Below, one piece after another: positions 18,528 through 26,821 of a stretch of 64,000 nt of DNA; position 1 is the first letter of the stretch, and each line of letters starts with the position of its first letter. The stretch is from Chitinilyticum aquatile DSM 21506 (GTDB lineage Bacteria > Pseudomonadota > Gammaproteobacteria > Burkholderiales > Chitinibacteraceae). The stretch is taken from positions 1-64,000 of the forward strand of contig NZ_AUMS01000016.1 in NCBI RefSeq assembly GCF_000430805.1. Reading direction: 5' to 3'. The notes under the pieces are model-generated. The model did not search any database, had not been told where the DNA came from, and was given only the letters and a program-made list of their open reading frames with translations. A program made the position numbers and the translations under genes.

Positions 18528-18545
18528 GGCGCGGCAAGCCGCGCC
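18528..18545 (-). terminator. Possible terminator of the lipoprotein gene
   Basis: GGCGCGGC / GCCGCGCC form a perfect 8-bp stem with almost no loop, and ATTTTG follows on the minus strand. It is about 115 nt beyond the stop of the gene at 18658, and the T-run is weak. The rest of 18469-18657 holds nothing I recognise. Confidence 0.4.
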
Positions 18546-18657
18546 GTCTGGCCGAAGCGGATCGAGAGCGGGGCAGTGTATTCCTGATCTTGCCGATGAC
18601 GGTTTGCACCGGGGACTGCAGGGTGTTTGCCGCGCAGCCCTGGTTTTCCGCGACTGG

Positions 18658-19200
18658 CTAGCTGGCTGTGCCGGGAATGACCGTTTTCAGGATGTCGCTG
18701 ATCCTGGGCTGCCAAGTAGCCGTCGTGCTGGCGGGATAGCTGACGGTGAGAATGCTGAAGATTCCGCCACGCTGGAAACCGTGCTCATAGATGATCTTGT
18801 CGTCTTTGGCGCTGACCAGCATGTACCAGCTGCCGCCTTCGTGTGTTTCCTTCACGCTGGCCTTGGTGGCTTCCTGCGCAGCCTTGCGGGTTTTGGCAAA
18901 ATCCGGCAATGACTGCCCCTGGTCGGGAAGGGCTTCAAAGCTCATCACGACGCTGCCGTCGGCGCTCTTGAAGCGGTTGCCGGTTTCAGAACCGGCTTCG
19001 GCGACCAGCTCGTTCGGGTAATCGATCTGAGCCTGGTATTTGGCGATCTGGTAACGCGTCCACCCGGCCTGCGGCGGATTGGCGGCCGGAACGGTCGCCG
19101 AAGTGGCCACAGTCGAGGCCTCGGTGGGCACGCTGCTGTCGCCGCAGCCTGCCAGCAGCAGGGCCAGCGCGAAGCTGCCCAGGGTCAGTTGTGTTTTCAT
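18658..19200 (-). CDS. Putative lipoprotein of unknown function
   Basis: This 180-residue protein has a lipoprotein signal peptide: MKTQLTLGSFALALLLAGCG, with lipobox LAGC and Cys20 as the lipid-bearing residue. A low-complexity Ser/Thr/Ala linker to about residue 45 leads into a small globular domain beginning WTRYQIAKYQAQIDYP. The region is reminiscent of proteins that end in a conserved ISDILKTV helix. The ATG at 19200 was chosen for GGAGG 7 nt upstream and the signal peptide. I do not recognise the family. It is probably anchored in the outer membrane and expressed alone. Confidence 0.75.
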   Translation of the reverse strand: MKTQLTLGSFALALLLAGCGDSSVPTEASTVATSATVPAANPPQAGWTRYQIAKYQAQIDYPNELVAEAGSETGNRFKSADGSVVMSFEALPDQGQSLPDFAKTRKAAQEATKASVKETHEGGSWYMLVSAKDDKIIYEHGFQRGGIFSILTVSYPASTTATWQPRISDILKTVIPGTAS

Positions 19201-19304
19201 CTCATCCTCCATGGTGCGTCCGCACCTGCGGTCGTGCCGCTTTGTTGTTCATGTCGGCACATCTTATCAGAGGAGGTTCAGCTAGGCAGCAGCACAAACG
19301 GGTA

Positions 19305-20008
19305 TTACCACCTTGGCATGAAGTGAGTCGATGGGGGGAGAGTTTTGTCTGGTAGCTCTTTACTGGCAAGGCTTATGTGCGAATACCCTCTTGCTTCGAT
19401 GGCATGCCGATGCGGTATTCCAGTCACCATCAATGTTGCGATAAATAGACTGAACTGCAGGGCAATGAAGAGCAACAAAATTCCGAGTACAGCAAGCCAG
19501 CTGACGCCCCCTTGTCGAGCAAGAGCTGCTGCCTGTCGATGTGCTGGCAGCTTGCGAATAGCCTTGGACTGGCGAGTGATGTGGCGCTGGTACCAATGAT
19601 TGCCATACATGCCGAACAAGATCATCGTGATCAAATTGACTGCCGTACCAGTACCTGATGGGAGCTCGAGCTTCAATTGGATGAAATGTCCAACTACTGC
19701 AAAAAGAATAAACAGCACACAGTAGAAGTACATTTTGCGATAAGCCAGCCACAAAATAACCAAGAAAAAAGCCGCCCAATTCCAGCCAGGATTTTTACGC
19801 GCCCAGCGTTCGGCGTAATAGCGGTCATATTTCGGGCCTACCAGTCCAGCGAGCAGCGATTGACCGGTTGCGGGCTGGGTCAGGTTACAGGCTGGGGGGC
19901 ATAAGGATTGAGCGCAGTTTTGATCGCGCTACCTGTTGTGAAGGCCTTGCCGCATTGTTTGCACACGGTGGCGTGCGGTGGATTCGGATGACCGCATCGA
20001 GATGTCAT
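19305..20008 (-). pseudogene. Frameshifted zinc-ribbon / DUF2628-like membrane protein
   Basis: Two overlapping minus-strand frames look like one gene split by a single-base change. The first part (20008 to 19880, 42 codons) starts MTSRCGHPNPPHATVCKQCGK, a zinc ribbon with CxxC. It then reads through a run of six C (19894-19899 on the plus strand as G) and soon stops. The second part, in the -1 frame to 19305, reads GLVGPKYDRYYAERWARKNP, then membrane helices and YGNHWYQRHI, as in DUF2628 proteins. It has no plausible start codon upstream of an internal ATG at 19763. One extra C in the tract would join the frames. It could be a real mutation, phase variation or a sequencing error. Confidence 0.65.
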
Positions 20009-20026
20009 GGCAGCTTACTTATTATT

Positions 20027-20054
20027 GGCTGGCCGCCCGTGCGGGCCGCCAGCC
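20027..20054. other. Hairpin between patatin gene and DUF2628 gene
   Basis: GGCTGGCCGCCC and GGGCCGCCAGCC form a 12-bp stem with one mismatch and a 4-nt loop. It lies just after the patatin stop and just before the next minus-strand start. There is no T-run, so it may be a weak terminator or an mRNA processing hairpin. Confidence 0.4.
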
Positions 20055-20076
20055 TCAGATGGGTCAAAGAAACGGT

Positions 20077-21186
20077 TTACTTGCCGTGAATGGCCCTGCG
20101 GCGCTGCGCCAGAAAGGTGCTGGCCTGCTGGCGGCCGTTTTCGATCAGCCGGTTGATATTGGCCGGGCTGCGGTCCAGCTTGCTTTCGTAGTCCAGCGTG
20201 TCGACCAGGTCATCCGACATTTCGATGAAGGGGATGGTGTACGCTGCATCGGGCTGGTCGCGGTAGCATTTCGGGATCAGTACCGGGTGGGTGATGTCGA
20301 ACCTGGCCAGCATTTCCGGGCGGAAGGCATCCATGAGGATCATGTCGTTGACCCACGCCAGGCTGGTGAGCTGCTGGAAGAGCGACATGTTGCCGATCAT
20401 CTCGTTGCGGCGGTCGGCGATGTCTTCCGGTGTGTGCGGTACTTCGTTGCAGCCGGTGGGGTTGATCTTGATGACCCACAGTTCGTCGGGAATATTGCTG
20501 GCACCAACATATTTCGGTCGCACCAGCTCGTCGAGCGGCGGGTTGTCGGAGAAAAGGCCATCCCAGTAGGCGAATCCTTCAAATTCGACCGCGGGGAAGA
20601 TGTTCGGTACGGCGCAGGAAGACAGCAGGTGTTCGATGCGGATGGCTTCTTCGCGGGAATTGAATTTGCGCAGTTTGCCGCTGAGCACTTCGGCGGCGCC
20701 CAGCAACAGTGCCGGAGCATCGGGCTGGGCGCCCCAGCGCAGCAGCTCGTCAAAATCCAGGTGTTTTCGCAGCAGCGCCGGAAAGTCGGTGAATTCCGGG
20801 CGCAGGCCACTGGTGGAGAGGCTCATCATCAGCTTCGCCAGCGGGTCGGACGGGCTCATGTTGATCTGCGGCAGGTGGCCCTTGCTGGTGGCGCGCAGTG
20901 ATTCGATGATGCTGTGGTTGAAGTGCTGTTCGGCTGAGCTCTGTGCCGTGTTGTCGTGCCAGAAATCCAGCAGGCGGCGGGTGGGATTGGCATCCCCCTT
21001 CATCAGCGCATACCACAGCAGTGTCGCGCACAGCGCGCCGCCGGAAGTGCCCGAGAGGCTGACGATCTGGAAATCATCCTGCACCCGGTGCTCGAACAAG
21101 GCCTCCAGTACCCCGGCGGTGAATGCGGTCTGGCTGCCGCCGCCCTGGCAGGCGATGGCAATCTTGCGGCGTGACTTGGTAGGCAT
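20077..21186 (-). CDS. Patatin-like phospholipase
   Basis: This 369-residue protein has the Ser-Asp dyad of patatin lipases. The oxyanion motif is QGGGSQ at 14-19. The nucleophile elbow GTSGG carries Ser48, and the DG motif has Asp209 in YWDGLFSDNPP. Members hydrolyse acyl ester bonds of phospholipids or neutral lipids; the substrate here is unknown. No signal peptide is seen, so it is probably cytoplasmic. Lipid turnover or polyester metabolism are possible roles, but nothing in the context decides. Confidence 0.87.
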   Translation of the reverse strand: MPTKSRRKIAIACQGGGSQTAFTAGVLEALFEHRVQDDFQIVSLSGTSGGALCATLLWYALMKGDANPTRRLLDFWHDNTAQSSAEQHFNHSIIESLRATSKGHLPQINMSPSDPLAKLMMSLSTSGLRPEFTDFPALLRKHLDFDELLRWGAQPDAPALLLGAAEVLSGKLRKFNSREEAIRIEHLLSSCAVPNIFPAVEFEGFAYWDGLFSDNPPLDELVRPKYVGASNIPDELWVIKINPTGCNEVPHTPEDIADRRNEMIGNMSLFQQLTSLAWVNDMILMDAFRPEMLARFDITHPVLIPKCYRDQPDAAYTIPFIEMSDDLVDTLDYESKLDRSPANINRLIENGRQQASTFLAQRRRAIHGK

Positions 21187-21374
21187 GCGAGGTTTCTCGG
21201 TGTTGGGTATCGCAGCAGCTTAATCTTTCCTTTCTGGATATGCCAGTGCAGGGGCGGACGTGTTTCTTTGTCGCCACCATCTGCCTGCTGCAGGTGTTTT
21301 GTCTGCCAGAGGCGGGCATTTCCGGGCAAGAGGCGTAAAATTCCCCGCTCCCGAAAATCACTGTCCGATTCGCC

Positions 21375-21716
21375 ATGCCCGCCGCGCTTTCTACCGTTTT
21401 GCTGCTGATCTGCTCCAACCTTTTCATGACTTTTGCCTGGTACGCCCACCTCAAGCATGGCCAGACCAAGCCCTGGCTGCTGATGGTGTTCATGAGCTGG
21501 GGCATCGCCCTGTTCGAATACCTGCTGATGGTGCCGGCCAACCGCATCGGTTTTCAGGTCTTCAGCCTGGCGCAGCTGAAAATCATGCAGGAGGTGATTG
21601 CCCTGTCGGTATTCATCCCGTTTGCCGTGCTCTACATGAAGGAGCCGTTCAACTGGAATTATGTGTGGGCGGCCGCCTGCATGGTCGGCGCGGTGTTCTT
21701 CATGTTTCGTGCCTGA
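21375..21716 (+). CDS. DUF486 / DMT-family small membrane protein
   Basis: This 113-residue inner-membrane protein has four predicted helices: residues 3-22, 31-51, 68-88 and 91-111. The sequence pattern (NLFMTFAWYAHLK, SWGIALFEYLLMVPANRIG, KEPFNWNYVWA) matches the DUF486 family, distant kin of the drug/metabolite transporters. Its substrate is unknown. It is a single gene divergent from the patatin gene; about 190 bp of upstream sequence shows no other feature. Confidence 0.88.
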   Translation: MPAALSTVLLLICSNLFMTFAWYAHLKHGQTKPWLLMVFMSWGIALFEYLLMVPANRIGFQVFSLAQLKIMQEVIALSVFIPFAVLYMKEPFNWNYVWAAACMVGAVFFMFRA

Positions 21717-21717
21717 T

Positions 21718-21766
21718 GGGTATCTGCCTGTAGCCATTTATTTTTAATGGTCGCAGGCAGATATGG
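21718..21766. repeat. 49-bp palindromic element, copy 6
   Basis: Arms GGGTAT / ATATGG are 49 bp end to end. The spacer pair CTGCCT / AGGCAG and core GTAGCC / GGTCGC give a long stem, and ATT / AAT close the loop. It starts two bases after the DUF486 stop codon. Compare copy 12, where the spacer pair is TTGCCT / AGGCAA. Confidence 0.85.
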
Positions 21767-21788
21767 CTATGGGTATATATTGGCCGAA

Positions 21789-21986
21789 TCATCGGGGCCG
21801 CTGTGGCAGTGGTGCGAATTCTTCGCGCCAGGCCAGCGTGGCGTTGCTCAGGTAGGCGGGAATGTCACTGTCGCGCAGGTAGTCCGGGAAGAAGGGGCGC
21901 GGGATACGATCCGGCGAGGCTTGCGGTACGTGGCGCAGACCCAGCAGGATCAGCAACAGGCGCAGGAAAGGATCGGGGCGGTACAT
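21789..21986 (-). CDS. Small hypothetical protein
   Basis: This 65-residue reading frame is preceded by a strong ribosome binding site (AAGGAG, 6 nt before the ATG at 21986). It begins MYRPDPFLRLLLILLGLRHV, a hydrophobic stretch that may be a membrane anchor, then a proline-rich polar tail ending APLPQRPR. I do not recognise a family. A longer frame extends upstream to 22196 but without a good start signal. Between 21987 and 22150 I see nothing else. Confidence 0.5.
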   Translation of the reverse strand: MYRPDPFLRLLLILLGLRHVPQASPDRIPRPFFPDYLRDSDIPAYLSNATLAWREEFAPLPQRPR

Positions 21987-22150
21987 GGTGCTCTCCTTGT
22001 CGGCTGCCGCAATGGCGCGGCAATAGGCTTTGAGCAAGCCCCGTGCCAGTGTCGACATGCTCCGGAGAGCCTGTTTTGCGCGGGATGGCACGGTTCGAAC
22101 CTTCTTGCGTGCACCAGCGGCGGGCAGGATGCGGCAGCGCCGCACCGCGA

Positions 22151-22597
22151 TCAGGCATCGCACCAGCGCCGGTAGCAGGCTGCTTGGCCGTGGCATGCGC
22201 CGTGCTCATCAAGCAGATTCCAGACCGTGACATCCTCGATCCAGAACCGGCGGCCGGATTTGGCGATGCGCAAGCCACGATAGCCGGTGGCGTAGCCTTG
22301 CCGGCTTACCGCATCGAGCAGTGCCTGGCGCTCGTCGCGGTCGGGTGCGGCTGCGGAAAGGCGTGAAGGCAGACCGACGAGTTCGTCTGCGCTGTATTCG
22401 AAACAGCACTGTACGGTCCGATTGGCAAAGATGAAGCGCGGATCATCGCCGCCGTCGTGCGCGAGTACGCAGAACGGGGCTTCGTTCTGCAGCCAGTGTG
22501 CGGCCGCGCTGGCCGGCAGATCGGGTGGCAGCAGGCTGGAGCCAAGCAGGCGCTCATGGCTGGCGAGGATGAGATCGGTGAGCTGCGTGTGCGTCAT
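22151..22597 (-). CDS. MEKHLA domain protein
   Basis: This protein of about 148 residues matches the MEKHLA domain, a PAS-like fold. It shows HWLQNEAPFCVLAHDGGDDPRF, FANRTVQCCFEY..DELVGLPSRLSA, a GYATGYRGLRIAKSGRRF segment and VTVWNLLDEHG near the end. The function of this family is not known; it may sense a ligand. The ATG at 22597 gives the usual length. An alternative ATG at 22708 overlaps the stop of the upstream gene as ATGA, would add 37 residues and would imply coupling. Confidence 0.82.
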   Translation of the reverse strand: MTHTQLTDLILASHERLLGSSLLPPDLPASAAAHWLQNEAPFCVLAHDGGDDPRFIFANRTVQCCFEYSADELVGLPSRLSAAAPDRDERQALLDAVSRQGYATGYRGLRIAKSGRRFWIEDVTVWNLLDEHGACHGQAACYRRWCDA

Positions 22598-22704
22598 GGG
22601 GTGGAGTTCCGAAAGCAGGAAGGCAAATGGTTCTGCCCGGCGTTGTTTCGCCTTGCCGTGCAGTGTGTGGTCTGCGGCTGTGCGCCTTGTGCCAGAACGT
22701 GTGC

Positions 22705-23196
22705 TCATCGATTCAGCACGGGAGCCAGTGCGTGCTGCCAGTGCGCGAGCTTGTCGGCGAGCGGAAGCGTCAGTGCCGGGCTGGTCGAAGGCAGGATGCA
22801 CAGGCGGCTGTCCGCGCCGAGCTGCTGGCGGGCGAGGCGGCCTGCTGTCTGGCCGTTGCAGGCAATGCATTGCACCTGTGGCAGTCCGGCGAGCAGTTCT
22901 CCCAGCGGGTTGGGGGCGACCTCGCGCAGCGCGGTATCGAGGCTGCCGCGCCGCGTGGCGCGGCCCACCGTATCCCACAGGCCGATGCCGCAGGCCAGCA
23001 GGGCGGCATAGCGCGCTGGCCACGCCAGCTCAGGCAGTTGTCTGCCGGTCAGAGTGGCCATGATGGGCCAGAAGGCATTGCGCGGGTGTGCGTAGTATTC
23101 GCCGGCAGCGAGCGAGGCGTCGCCGGGCAGGCTGCCCAGCACCAGGATGCGACAGCCTTCTGCCACAACTGGTGCGAAGCTGGCCTTGTGCATCAT
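22705..23196 (-). CDS. DNA-deoxyinosine (hypoxanthine) glycosylase
   Basis: This 163-residue protein belongs to the uracil-DNA glycosylase superfamily, the branch that removes hypoxanthine (deaminated adenine) from DNA. Motif 1 is LGSLPGDASL at about 20-29, followed by YYAHPRNAFWPIM, and the later LPSTSPA supplies the conserved loop. It starts base-excision repair. Its start codon overlaps the TGA of the YhcH gene, so the two are coupled. The specific base preference is inferred from the family. Confidence 0.85.
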   Translation of the reverse strand: MMHKASFAPVVAEGCRILVLGSLPGDASLAAGEYYAHPRNAFWPIMATLTGRQLPELAWPARYAALLACGIGLWDTVGRATRRGSLDTALREVAPNPLGELLAGLPQVQCIACNGQTAGRLARQQLGADSRLCILPSTSPALTLPLADKLAHWQHALAPVLNR

Positions 23197-23669
23197 TCGT
23201 CGAATTCATCGAGAAGGGCCGCATCGATCTTGATGACGACCTTGCGGATGGCCTGTGGCCCGGCCACCGTGCGGCAGGGCTTGTGCAGCTCGCCGGGGTA
23301 AAATATGGCGAACATGCCGGCCGTGAGCAGCAGGCGAGATTCCTGCGGCTGCGGATGCACGAAGGCGATGTCGCGCTCGGCCAGCTGGTCGGTGACGCGC
23401 GGGAGGTCGGGATTGGCCGGGCAGAAGCCGATGGCTTCCTCGCCGCTCAGCAGGTACTGGATATCGATGTAACGTGCATGGAATTCCGGCATGCCGGTGT
23501 CCCAGGGCTGTGTCTGCGGTTCCTGCACGATGGCAATCAGCCGGTCGCCTTCCAGCGGATAGCGGCCCGGCGCCATCGGGGAAAAATCGGTGTTGCGCAG
23601 GTAATCAAGCGCCCGCGCGATGGCGGCGGGAAGCGGTGGCTGGCGGTGCTGCAGGTGGCTGAGATACAT
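23193..23669 (-). CDS. YhcH/YjgK/YiaL family protein
   Basis: This 158-residue cupin-like protein shows family marks such as FHARYIDIQYLLSGEEAIGF and FYPGELHKPC, with histidines and glutamates that may bind a metal. Relatives sit in sialic-acid or sugar operons and are proposed sugar isomerases/anomerases or biofilm-linked proteins; no such operon is near here. The ATG at 23669 was chosen by family start (MYLSHL). The end overlaps the next gene by 4 nt. Confidence 0.83.
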   Translation of the reverse strand: MYLSHLQHRQPPLPAAIARALDYLRNTDFSPMAPGRYPLEGDRLIAIVQEPQTQPWDTGMPEFHARYIDIQYLLSGEEAIGFCPANPDLPRVTDQLAERDIAFVHPQPQESRLLLTAGMFAIFYPGELHKPCRTVAGPQAIRKVVIKIDAALLDEFDE

Positions 23670-23774
23670 GGCAGGGATGGACGATGGCTTGGCCCGCCAG
23701 CATACCGCAGTGTGTTGCGGCGATGAAGGTTTGCCGGTGGCATGAAAAGGCTGGCGCGCTATCCGCACTGAGGT

Positions 23775-24410
23775 TCAGCGCTTCAGTGCGGGCAGTTCGC
23801 ACAGGCGCCGTATGACGCGGTCGGCTGCGGGATGGCGACGGCCGCTGCGGTTGAGCCAGACGGTGCGCATGCCCAGCCGCCTGGCCGTCAGCAGATTGTC
23901 CGCGCTGTCCTCGACCAGTGTGCAGTCGTGCGGTGCGAGCCGGAAGTGACGCAGCACATGGCGGTAGGCGGCCGGCAGCGGCTTCGGCGTGAGTTTCAGC
24001 GTGTCGATGGCGGCGATGCCGTCGAATTCATGTTCGATGCGCAGTGCGGCCAGCATCGTCCGCGCGTAGGCCAGCGGGCCGTTGGTGAACAGAATTTTGC
24101 GGCCGTGCAGGCGCCGCAGTGTCTGGCGCAGTCCGGGCATCGGATGTACTTCGCGCAGCAATTCGTCCAGCGGATGGCAGGCCGCCAGAAAGTGATGCGG
24201 GTCGATGTGCGGGTGATGACGGCGAAGTCCGAGCAGGGTGGCACCGTAGCGCTGCCAGTAGTGCACGCGCAGATGGTTGGCGTCCTGCCGGGAGAGCTGC
24301 AACTCTTCCATCAGGTAGCACGTCATCGCACTGTCGATCACCGGGAAGGCATGCCGGCTGGCGTGGTGCAGCGTGTTGTCGAGGTCGAACAGCCAGACGG
24401 TGGAGTGCAT
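23775..24410 (-). CDS. HAD-family pyrimidine 5'-nucleotidase
   Basis: This 211-residue hydrolase starts with the HAD motif I WLFDLDNTLH (nucleophile Asp9, acid Asp11). Motif II is FTNGP, the motif III lysine lies in LTPKPLP, and motif IV is LVEDSADN. The cap region and overall pattern fit the SDT1-like pyrimidine nucleotidase group, which dephosphorylates UMP/CMP and cleans up damaged nucleotides. Substrate is inferred from similarity. Confidence 0.85.
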   Translation of the reverse strand: MHSTVWLFDLDNTLHHASRHAFPVIDSAMTCYLMEELQLSRQDANHLRVHYWQRYGATLLGLRRHHPHIDPHHFLAACHPLDELLREVHPMPGLRQTLRRLHGRKILFTNGPLAYARTMLAALRIEHEFDGIAAIDTLKLTPKPLPAAYRHVLRHFRLAPHDCTLVEDSADNLLTARRLGMRTVWLNRSGRRHPAADRVIRRLCELPALKR

Positions 24411-24428
24411 GAAGGGCGGGCCAGAAGA

Positions 24429-24453
24429 AAACGGGGCGATGGTAGCCCCGTTT
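24429..24453 (-). terminator. Terminator of the CBS-domain gene
   Basis: AAACGGGGC / GCCCCGTTT form a perfect 9-bp stem with a 7-nt loop. On the minus strand TTTTCTTCT follows, so it ends transcription from 24543-24974. Confidence 0.82.
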
Positions 24454-24489
24454 CGGTGTAGTGAATAGCCTTGCCTGATATGGGCGTGC

Positions 24490-24538
24490 GGGTATGTTGT
24501 TATGGCCTTTTCGAATGAATGGCTGGGTGCGTATACCT
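24490..24538. repeat. 49-bp palindromic element, copy 7
   Basis: Arms GGGTAT / ATACCT are 49 bp end to end. Cores are ATGGCC / GGCTGG, and the loop TTTTCGAATGAAT is nearly the same as that of copy 5. It lies between the CBS gene and its terminator. Confidence 0.8.
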
Positions 24539-24542
24539 GTGC

Positions 24543-24974
24543 TTATCTGTAGATGTACTGTTCGAGCTGCTGGATGGTGAATTCTTGCTCGGCAATTTTG
24601 GCATGCACCAGATCGCCGATTGACAGTACGCCGAGCACTTTGTCGCCATCCATCACCGGCAGGTGGCGGATGCGTTTTTCACTCATGACCGCCATGCACT
24701 CGCTGGCCGTGGCCGTGGGGGGCACGCACAGCACGCGGCTGGTCATGATTTCGGCCACCGGCGTGACCGCCGACGTTTTGCCGACCAGCACGACCTTGCG
24801 GGCGTAATCGCGTTCGGAAAAGATGCCGACCAGCTTGCCTTCGTCCATGACCAGAACAGCGCCGATATTATTGTCGGCCAGAACCTGCAGTGCCTGGAAA
24901 ACGGTGGCGTGCGGGGCGACGGCCAGTACGCTGTGCAGGGCTTTTTGCTTGAGCAGTTGGCTTGCGGTTTGCAT
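24543..24974 (-). CDS. Two-CBS-domain regulatory protein
   Basis: This 143-residue protein is almost wholly two CBS repeats, at about 12-65 and 78-130. The repeated pattern is IGAVLVMDEGKLVGIFSERD in the first and IRHLPVMDGDKVLGVLSIGD in the second. Such stand-alone pairs bind adenine nucleotides and modulate other proteins; the partner is unknown. It is separated from argB by a terminator, so it is its own unit. Confidence 0.88.
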   Translation of the reverse strand: MQTASQLLKQKALHSVLAVAPHATVFQALQVLADNNIGAVLVMDEGKLVGIFSERDYARKVVLVGKTSAVTPVAEIMTSRVLCVPPTATASECMAVMSEKRIRHLPVMDGDKVLGVLSIGDLVHAKIAEQEFTIQQLEQYIYR

Positions 24975-25057
24975 GTTGTTTTCTCCGGTGGCGCAAGGGT
25001 ATTACCACTGTAGACATCCTCGCCATGCTTGCAAGCCGATTTGCCCGCCAGAATGCA

Positions 25058-25081
25058 AAACACCGGCCGCAGCCGGTGTTT
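25058..25081 (-). terminator. argB terminator
   Basis: AAACACCGGC / GCCGGTGTTT form a 10-bp stem with a CGCA loop, and TTTTGC follows on the minus strand. Confidence 0.75.
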
Positions 25082-25104
25082 GCGAGGTGCAGGTGCGTGA
25101 AAAA

Positions 25105-26127
<1,023 letters not shown>

Positions 26128-26131
26128 TTAA

Positions 26132-26145
26132 ATGAACGTTCATTC
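26132..26145. promoter_or_regulatory. TetR-type operator
   Basis: The perfect 14-bp palindrome AATGAACGTTCATT lies 15 nt before the tetR start codon. The preceding TATAGTT (26125-26131) may be the -10 box, which would put the operator over the transcription start. Such ATGAACGTTCAT sites are typical targets of TetR-family repressors of efflux pumps. Autorepression of the whole operon is inferred. Confidence 0.8.
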
Positions 26146-26159
26146 AATAGCTGGCCGTC

Positions 26160-26801
26160 ATGCCGATCTCGCCCCCCCCGCGTTCCCGCCGCAAGGAAGC
26201 CCGCCCGCAGGAAATCCTCGAGGCGGCCTTCGCGCTGTTTGCTGAAAAGGGCTATGCCGCCACCAAGATGGAAGACATCGCCCGTGCCGCCGGGGTCAGC
26301 CGCGGTACGCCCTATGTGTATTTTCCCAACAAGGAAGAGCTGTTCAAGGCGGTGCTGCGCGAGTTGCTGCTGCCAAGGCTGCAGGAAGGTGAAGCGCGCC
26401 TGCAGGCGTTGGCGCACCTCAGTGCCGGCGAGCAGCTCTGTGCCCTGTTGCACATGTGGTGGCAGTTGCAGGGCGAAACCCCGCTGGCGGCGCTGCCCAA
26501 GCTGATGATTGCCGAAGCCGGCAACTTCCCCGAAGTGGCCGAGCTGTATCAGAAGGAATTCGTCGAGCCCGGCGACGCGATGATCCGGGCTCTGCTGGAG
26601 CGCGGGATTGCCAGTGGCGAATTCAGGCCGATGGATGTCGAGTATGCGCTGCATGTGATCTGTGCACCGGTGGTGATGGCCATGGTGATGCGGCAATCGC
26701 TGACCTGTTGCCTGCCCGCTGATTTTGACTCGAACCGGTACATCACCACCCTGTGCGACCTGCTGCTGCAGGGCTTGCGTGCTACGGAGACAAAACCATG
26801 A
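26160..26801 (+). CDS. TetR-family repressor of the RND efflux operon
   Basis: This 213-residue regulator has an N-terminal helix-turn-helix (about 18-62: ILEAAFALFAEKGYAATKM.. then VSRGTPYVYFPNKEELF) and an all-helical ligand-binding domain. It is the first gene of a four-gene operon with an MFP, an RND permease and a TolC-type protein, and its stop overlaps the next start region (CCATGA). It probably represses its own operon through the palindrome at 26132 and lets go when a toxic ligand binds. Confidence 0.9.
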   Translation: MPISPPPRSRRKEARPQEILEAAFALFAEKGYAATKMEDIARAAGVSRGTPYVYFPNKEELFKAVLRELLLPRLQEGEARLQALAHLSAGEQLCALLHMWWQLQGETPLAALPKLMIAEAGNFPEVAELYQKEFVEPGDAMIRALLERGIASGEFRPMDVEYALHVICAPVVMAMVMRQSLTCCLPADFDSNRYITTLCDLLLQGLRATETKP

Positions 26802-26821
26802 CATTCAGGAGAGCAATACCG

